Shown: positions 5,906 through 10,241 of the stretch, one piece after another
Layout of the letters: each line of letters starts with the position of its first letter
Position numbering within the stretch: position 1 is the first letter of the stretch
NCBI GenBank assembly: GCA_045647905.1
Contig: JAZRMZ010000144.1
Coordinates: 1-10,241, forward strand
Reading direction: 5' to 3'
Origin: SIG440 sp045647905
GTDB lineage: Bacteria > Bacillota > Clostridia > Monoglobales > Monoglobaceae
Length of the DNA: 10,241 nucleotides
Made by a program: the position numbers and the translations under genes
Notes under the pieces: model-generated
What the model saw: the letters and a program-made list of their open reading frames with translations, nothing else
Database searches by the model: none
What the model was told of the DNA's origin: nothing

Positions 5906-6208
5906 TTGCGGAAAAAGCGTATGACAAAAGGCGAAAAACAGACTTTGCGTGAAAAAATTGCCGATGGTTTTGAGGCATCAAAGGAGGTTGTTCTTGATAT
6001 TCCCAAAATTGTGATGATTGGAAACCGTGAAGCGGTTATTGAAAATTATAAAGGGATTTCGGAATACACGCCCCAAAGGATTGTTCTTGAAGCCAATCCC
6101 CGAAGCATCAGGATATTGGGAGAAAATCTGGAAATCAGAAGCGTTACGCAGGAAATGATGTTTGTTGTGGGAGTAATTGACAATATGGGTTTTGTGAAAG
6201 AGGGATGA
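5906..6208 (+). CDS. yqfC: Sporulation protein YqfC (YabP/YqfC family)
   Basis: A 100-residue protein of the YabP/YqfC family, made in the mother cell during spore formation in related bacteria; its molecular role is not known. The conserved body runs from LDIPKIVMIGNREAVIENYK through SEYTPQRIVLEA to the C-terminal GVIDNMGFVKE. The start is a TTG at 5906. GAGGTGAT (5893-5900), a near-perfect anti-Shine-Dalgarno match, lies 5 nt before it, whereas the first ATG (residue 6, position 5921) is 20 nt away and is less likely. It is the first gene of the plus-strand cluster and is followed after 4 nt by yqfD, the same pairing as in B. subtilis. Confidence 0.9.
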   Translation: MRKKRMTKGEKQTLREKIADGFEASKEVVLDIPKIVMIGNREAVIENYKGISEYTPQRIVLEANPRSIRILGENLEIRSVTQEMMFVVGVIDNMGFVKEG

Positions 6209-6212
6209 TAGT

Positions 6213-7436
6213 GTGTGGATTGAAAAAACTGCTGTGTTTTTGAAGGGCTATGTTGTGATTTGTGCCGAAGGTCATTTTTGTGAACGTTTTTTGAATATCT
6301 GTATGCGGCGTGGAATTTATCTCAGCAATGTGCGGAGATTAGGTCAGGAACGCATCACTGCCTGCATAAGCATTGGAGGATTCCGTGAAATTCGTGAGAT
6401 TGCAAGGAAAACACGAACCCATGTATCCATAACCGAAAGGCACGGTTTGCCTTTTCTTTTGCACAGATACAGAAAGCGCAAGGCAGCATTGGCGGGAGTT
6501 GTTCTTTTTTTTGTTATTCTGTGGTATTTGTCAAGCCATATTGTGGGTATTGATGTGGTGGGTAATGAACGGATTGCCACAAAGGACATTCTTTTGGGGC
6601 TGAAGGAATTTGGCGTTTATCACGGAGCGGTTACCGATGAAATTGATGATGCTTCGGTGCGAAACAGAATGATGACAAAGTTTGATGATATTGCGTGGAT
6701 TGGAATAAGTCTGAAGGGGTCGAGGGTTTATGTTGAAATAAAGGAACGCCTTGACACCCCAATCAGAGTTGATGCGGATGTGCCTTGCGATATTGTGGCT
6801 GAAAGGGATGGAGTTGTTAAGAATCTGGCGATTAAGTCGGGCAAGCATCTTGTATCTCTCAACAGCTTTGTTGAAAAGGGCGATTTGCTTGTGAGCGGAG
6901 TTGTTGACAGCGAAGCAAAGGGCATGAGATTTGTCCATTCCTTTGGTGAAATATATGCCGAAACAACTTATAAAAAATCAGGTGAATATACTTTTGAATA
7001 TATTGAAAAAATATATACGGGACAGGAAAAAAAGCGGTACAGTATTTCGATAATGGGCAAGGAACTGAAATTTTACAGAGGTGCGAAAAGTCCTTTTGAA
7101 AAGTGCGACGAGAAAGAACAAAAAAAAGAATACAAGGCTCCTGTGTCATTCTTGCCGTCGGTTTTTGTAACCTCAAGGAATTATGTTGAATACAACACGG
7201 AAAACAAAACCCGTTCTCTTGAAAAAACCGTTGAAATCGGGGCGGAGGAGCTTGGGACGGAGATTGAAAAGGAAATTCCCGCCGATGCAAAAATTATGGA
7301 AAAAAGGGTGGATTTTGCCGAGAGTGAAAACGGGGTTCTGGTTACGGTTGAATATGTGTGCATGGAGGACATTGGACAGCAAAGAATTATTGACAAAACG
7401 GAGTTTTTGGAGTATGATATAAATGAGATAAAATAG
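6213..7436 (+). CDS. yqfD: Sporulation protein YqfD
   Basis: A 407-residue membrane-anchored sporulation protein of the YqfD family, which acts in the mother cell during spore development in Bacillus. Residues 1-90 form a soluble, presumably cytoplasmic domain rich in basic residues. One clear membrane helix follows at about 91-110 (AALAGVVLFFVILWYLSS), then a large outside domain beginning VGIDVVGNERI, where YqfD proteins carry a small POTRA/FtsQ-like fold. The start is GTG at 6213, four nt after the yqfC stop. AGAGGG overlaps the end of yqfC, so translation is probably coupled. A stretch of charged, low-complexity residues (EKCDEKEQKKEYK) is near the middle of the C-terminal domain. Length is close to that of the B. 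subtilis protein. Confidence 0.88.
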   Translation: MWIEKTAVFLKGYVVICAEGHFCERFLNICMRRGIYLSNVRRLGQERITACISIGGFREIREIARKTRTHVSITERHGLPFLLHRYRKRKAALAGVVLFFVILWYLSSHIVGIDVVGNERIATKDILLGLKEFGVYHGAVTDEIDDASVRNRMMTKFDDIAWIGISLKGSRVYVEIKERLDTPIRVDADVPCDIVAERDGVVKNLAIKSGKHLVSLNSFVEKGDLLVSGVVDSEAKGMRFVHSFGEIYAETTYKKSGEYTFEYIEKIYTGQEKKRYSISIMGKELKFYRGAKSPFEKCDEKEQKKEYKAPVSFLPSVFVTSRNYVEYNTENKTRSLEKTVEIGAEELGTEIEKEIPADAKIMEKRVDFAESENGVLVTVEYVCMEDIGQQRIIDKTEFLEYDINEIK

Positions 7437-7479
7437 GTAAATTATGTGTTTTTAACATTGGATAAGAAAGGATTCTTCT

Positions 7480-8493
7480 ATGGAACGTCATATTGAAGTT
7501 GAAAGAATGGAGCTTTTGATTAATCTTTTCGGGAGCTTTGATGAAAATATCAGATTGATTGAAAAGACCTTTGATGTTGCGGTTATCAACCGTGGTTCTG
7601 AAATCAAGGTGGGCGGCGAGCCTGAAGCTGTTGACAAGGCAACAAGGGTTATCAACAATCTTCTTGGAATGGCGCACGGAGGCACGGCAATCGGCGAGCA
7701 GGAGGTTCGTTATGTTATGTCTCAGATTGAGGAGGGCAATGACGAGGAGCTCACAACCTTGGGGCAGGACTGCGTTTGCATAACATCAAGGGGAACACCC
7801 ATTCGTGCAAAAACCCTCGGCCAGAAAAAGTATATTTCTGCAATTGAAAAGAATTCCATTGTTTTTGGCATAGGTCCTGCCGGAACGGGAAAGACTTATC
7901 TTGCAGTTGCCATGGCTGTGAAGGCTTTCAAAAACAAGGAGGTCAACAAAATTATTCTCACACGTCCGGCTGTTGAAGCAGGCGAGTCATTGGGATTTCT
8001 TCCGGGTGATATGCAGGAAAAGGTTGACCCGTACCTGAGGCCTCTTTTTGATGCTCTTGGGGATATGCTTGGGGGCGAGGCTTTCCACAAAAACGTGGAA
8101 AGGGGCTTGATTGAGGTTGCACCCCTTGCGTATATGAGAGGCCGAACCCTTGACGATGCATTCATCATCCTTGATGAAGCGCAGAACACCACAGCCGAAC
8201 AGATGAAGATGTTCCTGACACGTATGGGATTTTCGTCAAAGATTGTTGTGACCGGTGACATCACTCAGATTGACCTGCCCGGAAACAAAAAGTCGGGACT
8301 TCGTGATGCTGAAATTGTCCTCAAAAACATTGAGGGAATTGAATTTATGTATCTCAGCGAGGCAGATGTTGTGCGGCATCCCCTTGTGCAGAGAATTGTT
8401 AAAGCCTACGAAAAGAAGACTCTTGAACGTGAAAGAGTTTCAAAATTCAGCGGTAAAGGAAGAAGAATAAATGAAGGTAGCAATCAGAAATAA
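7480..8493 (+). CDS. phoH: PhoH-family ATPase
   Basis: A 337-residue cytoplasmic P-loop ATPase of the PhoH (YbeZ) family, thought to act in RNA metabolism and often encoded beside the rRNA maturation factor YbeY, as here. Residues 1-65 form the N-terminal KH-like region (VINRGSEIKVGGEPEAVDKA). The ATPase core carries Walker A GPAGTGKT (132-139) and Walker B FIILDEAQN (228-236), followed by VVTGDITQIDLP (256-267), the sensor region of the family. The C-terminal tail (from about 310) is basic. The ATG at 7480 has AAAGGA 7 nt upstream. The 43 bp separating it from yqfD hold no obvious promoter or terminator. The last 23 bp overlap the start of ybeY. In many Firmicutes pgpH (yqfF) sits between phoH and ybeY; it is absent here. 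Confidence 0.95.
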   Translation: MERHIEVERMELLINLFGSFDENIRLIEKTFDVAVINRGSEIKVGGEPEAVDKATRVINNLLGMAHGGTAIGEQEVRYVMSQIEEGNDEELTTLGQDCVCITSRGTPIRAKTLGQKKYISAIEKNSIVFGIGPAGTGKTYLAVAMAVKAFKNKEVNKIILTRPAVEAGESLGFLPGDMQEKVDPYLRPLFDALGDMLGGEAFHKNVERGLIEVAPLAYMRGRTLDDAFIILDEAQNTTAEQMKMFLTRMGFSSKIVVTGDITQIDLPGNKKSGLRDAEIVLKNIEGIEFMYLSEADVVRHPLVQRIVKAYEKKTLERERVSKFSGKGRRINEGSNQK

Positions 8494-8962
8494 TCAGAAA
8501 AAATTCAAGGTCACAAAGGAAATCCGTGACTTGGTGCGGACTGCGGTGAAGGCGGCCCTTGAATATATGGATTTTGAGTTTGGAAGCAAGGCGGAAATCA
8601 GCCTTATGTTCACCGACAATGAGGAAATCCGTGAGCTGAATCGTGAACACAGAAATATTGACCGCGCCACGGATGTGCTGTCCTTTCCTTTGCTTGAATA
8701 CGATGAGGAGGGCAACATTCTTGAGGAATGCAAGGAGTTTACCCCAAGCGGCGAACTGTTTCTGGGGGATATTGTAATTTCTCTTGAAAGAGCTGCCGAA
8801 CAGGCGGATGAATACGGACATTCCTTTGAACGTGAGATTGGATTTCTTACGGTTCATTCCATGCTTCACTTGTTTGGTTATGACCATATGACGCCTGAAG
8901 ATGAGGAAGAAATGTTTGGTTATCAGGAGGATATTCTCAGGGAAATGGGGCTTCTTCGATGA
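8471..8962 (+). CDS. ybeY: Endoribonuclease / rRNA maturation factor YbeY
   Basis: A 163-residue metal-dependent enzyme required for 16S rRNA 3'-end maturation and 70S ribosome quality control. The zinc-binding motif HxxxHxxxxxH is intact as H129-SML-H133-LFGYD-H139. The conserved RATDVLSFP (65-73) and LGDIVIS (98-104) stretches are also present. A serine takes the place of the usual glycine after the first histidine, a minor change. The ATG at 8471 has AAAGGAAG 8 nt upstream, inside phoH. The reading frame overlaps phoH by 23 bp, and its stop overlaps the dgkA start by 4 nt (ATGA), so all three are probably translationally coupled. Length is typical of the family. Confidence 0.95.
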   Translation: MKVAIRNNQKKFKVTKEIRDLVRTAVKAALEYMDFEFGSKAEISLMFTDNEEIRELNREHRNIDRATDVLSFPLLEYDEEGNILEECKEFTPSGELFLGDIVISLERAAEQADEYGHSFEREIGFLTVHSMLHLFGYDHMTPEDEEEMFGYQEDILREMGLLR

Positions 8963-9414
8963 AAAAACGTGGTTTTGGATTTAAAGATGCCTTTCGGGGA
9001 ATTTGCCATGCTGTGCTTTGTGAGCGGAATTTCAGGGTGCATATTGTGGCGGTTCTGACTGTTGTTTATTTTGGCTCGGTTTTTGGCGTTGATTGGACGG
9101 AAAAGGCGATTCTGGCAATTGTGATTGCCTGCGTAATGGCGGCAGAGCTGGTGAACACGGCAATTGAAGCCATGGTGGACAAGTTGAGCCCCGAAAAATG
9201 TACTTATGCACGGATTGCAAAAGATTGTGCGGCAGGAGCGGTTCTTGTTCTTGCTGTTGGTGCGGTTTTTGTTGCAATCGCTGTTTTTGGCGAGGTTGAG
9301 GGCTGGATGAGGATTTTCCGTTATATTAAAGAGGAATACATAAAATTGCTATTATTTGCCCTTTTGGGGACTGTTTTTATATTTGCAAAGAAAGATAAGG
9401 AGAAGGATAAATGA
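8959..9414 (+). CDS. dgkA: Diacylglycerol/undecaprenol kinase family membrane protein
   Basis: A 151-residue integral membrane kinase of the DgkA family. In Gram-positive bacteria these mostly phosphorylate undecaprenol, recycling the lipid carrier for cell-wall synthesis. Signatures visible are FRGICHAVLCERNFRVH (12-28), the catalytic ELVNTAIEAMVD (63-74) and AKDCAAGAVLVLA (87-99). Membrane helices lie at about 29-44, 48-70 and 91-111. An extra hydrophobic segment at about 128-142 (IKLLLFALLGTVFIF) and a lysine-rich end (KKDKEKDK) make it some 25 residues longer than the usual protein. The start ATGA overlaps the ybeY stop. Its own stop overlaps the era start in the same way. The substrate (undecaprenol or diacylglycerol) cannot be decided from sequence by eye. 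Confidence 0.9.
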   Translation: MKKRGFGFKDAFRGICHAVLCERNFRVHIVAVLTVVYFGSVFGVDWTEKAILAIVIACVMAAELVNTAIEAMVDKLSPEKCTYARIAKDCAAGAVLVLAVGAVFVAIAVFGEVEGWMRIFRYIKEEYIKLLLFALLGTVFIFAKKDKEKDK

Positions 9415-10241
9415 AATCAGGATTTGTTGCCATTTGCGGACGCCCCAATGCGGGAAAGTCAACTCTTATGAACAAAATTATCGGCGAGAAGGTTGCCATT
9501 GTGTCAAACAAGCCTCAGACAACACGAACAAAGATTCTTGGCGTGCATACCGAGGAAAATTGTCAGGTTGTGCTCATTGACACGCCCGGAATTCACAAGC
9601 CCCACAACAAGCTGGGTGAGAAGATGGAAAAATATATTTACACCGCAACTCAGGATATTGACGTGCTTTTGTATGTGGTGGATTGCAACCTTCATGAAAA
9701 TGAATATGAAAAAGAGAAAAAGGCACTTGAGGGGCTGAAAAAGGGGAACACCCCTGTTATTCTTGTTGTGAACAAGATTGACACCGTTCCAAAGCTCAAT
9801 CTGCTTCCCGTTCTGGACAAGCTCAAGGAGCTTTATGACTTCCACGGAATTGTTCCCGTGTCGGCACAGAAAGGGGCAAATGTGGAGCAGCTTTTGTCCG
9901 AAATCAAGGAGCTTTTGCCCGAAGGACCTCAGTTCTTTTCGGGGGACGTTATAACCGACCAGCCTGAACGTCAGATTGTGGCGGAGTTTATCCGTGAAAA
10001 AACATTGAGACTCCTCAATCAGGAAATTCCACACGGGGTTGCTGTTGAAATTGAAAGAATGAAAAAACGTGACAACGGAACATATGAAATTCTTGCGGCG
10101 ATTTATTGTGAACGGCAGAGTCACAAGGCGATTATAATCGGCAAAAAGGGCGAAAAGCTAAAGGAAATCGGGAGCCGTGCAAGACAGGATATCGAAAGAT
10201 TTCTTGATTCAAAGGTGTATCTTGAACTTTGGGTTAAGGTG
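9411..10241 (+). CDS. era: GTPase Era (3' end beyond window)
   Basis: An essential GTPase for 30S ribosomal subunit assembly that binds the 3' end of 16S rRNA. The window holds 277 codons; roughly 20-25 residues are missing, judged from the family length of about 300. G motifs are GRPNAGKS (10-17, with alanine where GRPNVGKS is usual), KPQTTR (34-39), DTPGIHKP (57-64), NKID (121-124) and SAQKG (151-155). A KH RNA-binding domain follows, with IIIGKKGEKLKEIG (241-254) and its GxxG loop at G244-G247. The ATG at 9411 overlaps the dgkA stop by 4 nt, with AAGGAGAAGG just upstream. YbeY and Era both act on the 16S 3' end, which explains their shared operon. The cdd gene found between dgkA and era in B. 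subtilis is absent. Confidence 0.96.
   Translation, partial: MKSGFVAICGRPNAGKSTLMNKIIGEKVAIVSNKPQTTRTKILGVHTEENCQVVLIDTPGIHKPHNKLGEKMEKYIYTATQDIDVLLYVVDCNLHENEYEKEKKALEGLKKGNTPVILVVNKIDTVPKLNLLPVLDKLKELYDFHGIVPVSAQKGANVEQLLSEIKELLPEGPQFFSGDVITDQPERQIVAEFIREKTLRLLNQEIPHGVAVEIERMKKRDNGTYEILAAIYCERQSHKAIIIGKKGEKLKEIGSRARQDIERFLDSKVYLELWVKV

Noticed and set aside
9504..10124. Minus-strand frame of 206 codons opposite era
   Set aside because: Era is complete in all its G motifs and KH domain on the plus strand; the opposite frame has no recognisable features.

Overview
The window comes from an anaerobic, spore-forming low-GC Gram-positive bacterium, most likely a clostridial (Clostridia/Eubacteriales) genome of moderate GC. 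Three things support this: an oxygen-sensitive class III ribonucleotide reductase operon, three sporulation genes (ylbJ, yqfC, yqfD) and the Firmicutes-type order yqfC-yqfD-phoH-ybeY-dgkA-era. Ribosome binding sites are strong AGGAGG-like sequences throughout. No tRNA, rRNA, CRISPR array or insertion sequence was seen.

Layout. (1) Positions 1-1555, minus strand: nrdG followed by the N-terminal part of nrdD, the reverse of the more familiar nrdD-nrdG order. (2) Positions 1556-2091, intergenic: two outward-facing promoters, each with perfect TTGACA and TATAAT boxes 17 bp apart, and each overlapped by a pair of sequences matching the NrdR operator. The minus-strand promoter serves nrdG-nrdD. The plus-strand promoter leads into about 200 nt that can fold into three consecutive stem-loops. 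The first stem-loop holds a Shine-Dalgarno followed by ATG-TGA, a start codon directly followed by a stop. (3) Positions 2092-4686: an 864-residue ribosomal-protection-type (Tet(M)/EF-G-like) GTPase whose C terminus is a YacP/Rae1-type NYN nuclease domain. (4) Positions 4696-5796, minus strand: ylbJ, ending 9 bp from the GTPase gene. (5) Positions 5906-10241, plus strand: yqfC, yqfD, phoH, ybeY, dgkA and era (cut by the window end), packed with 4-nt gaps or overlaps except for 43 bp before phoH.

How they work together. The nrd genes make deoxyribonucleotides without oxygen and should be repressed by NrdR when dNTP pools are full. The yqfC-era block combines sporulation proteins with 16S rRNA maturation and ribosome assembly (YbeY, Era, probably PhoH) and lipid-carrier phosphorylation (DgkA). 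The most unusual parts are the GTPase-nuclease fusion, which suggests a factor that enters the ribosomal A site and cuts mRNA there, and the NrdR-type promoter plus structured leader lying directly upstream of it.
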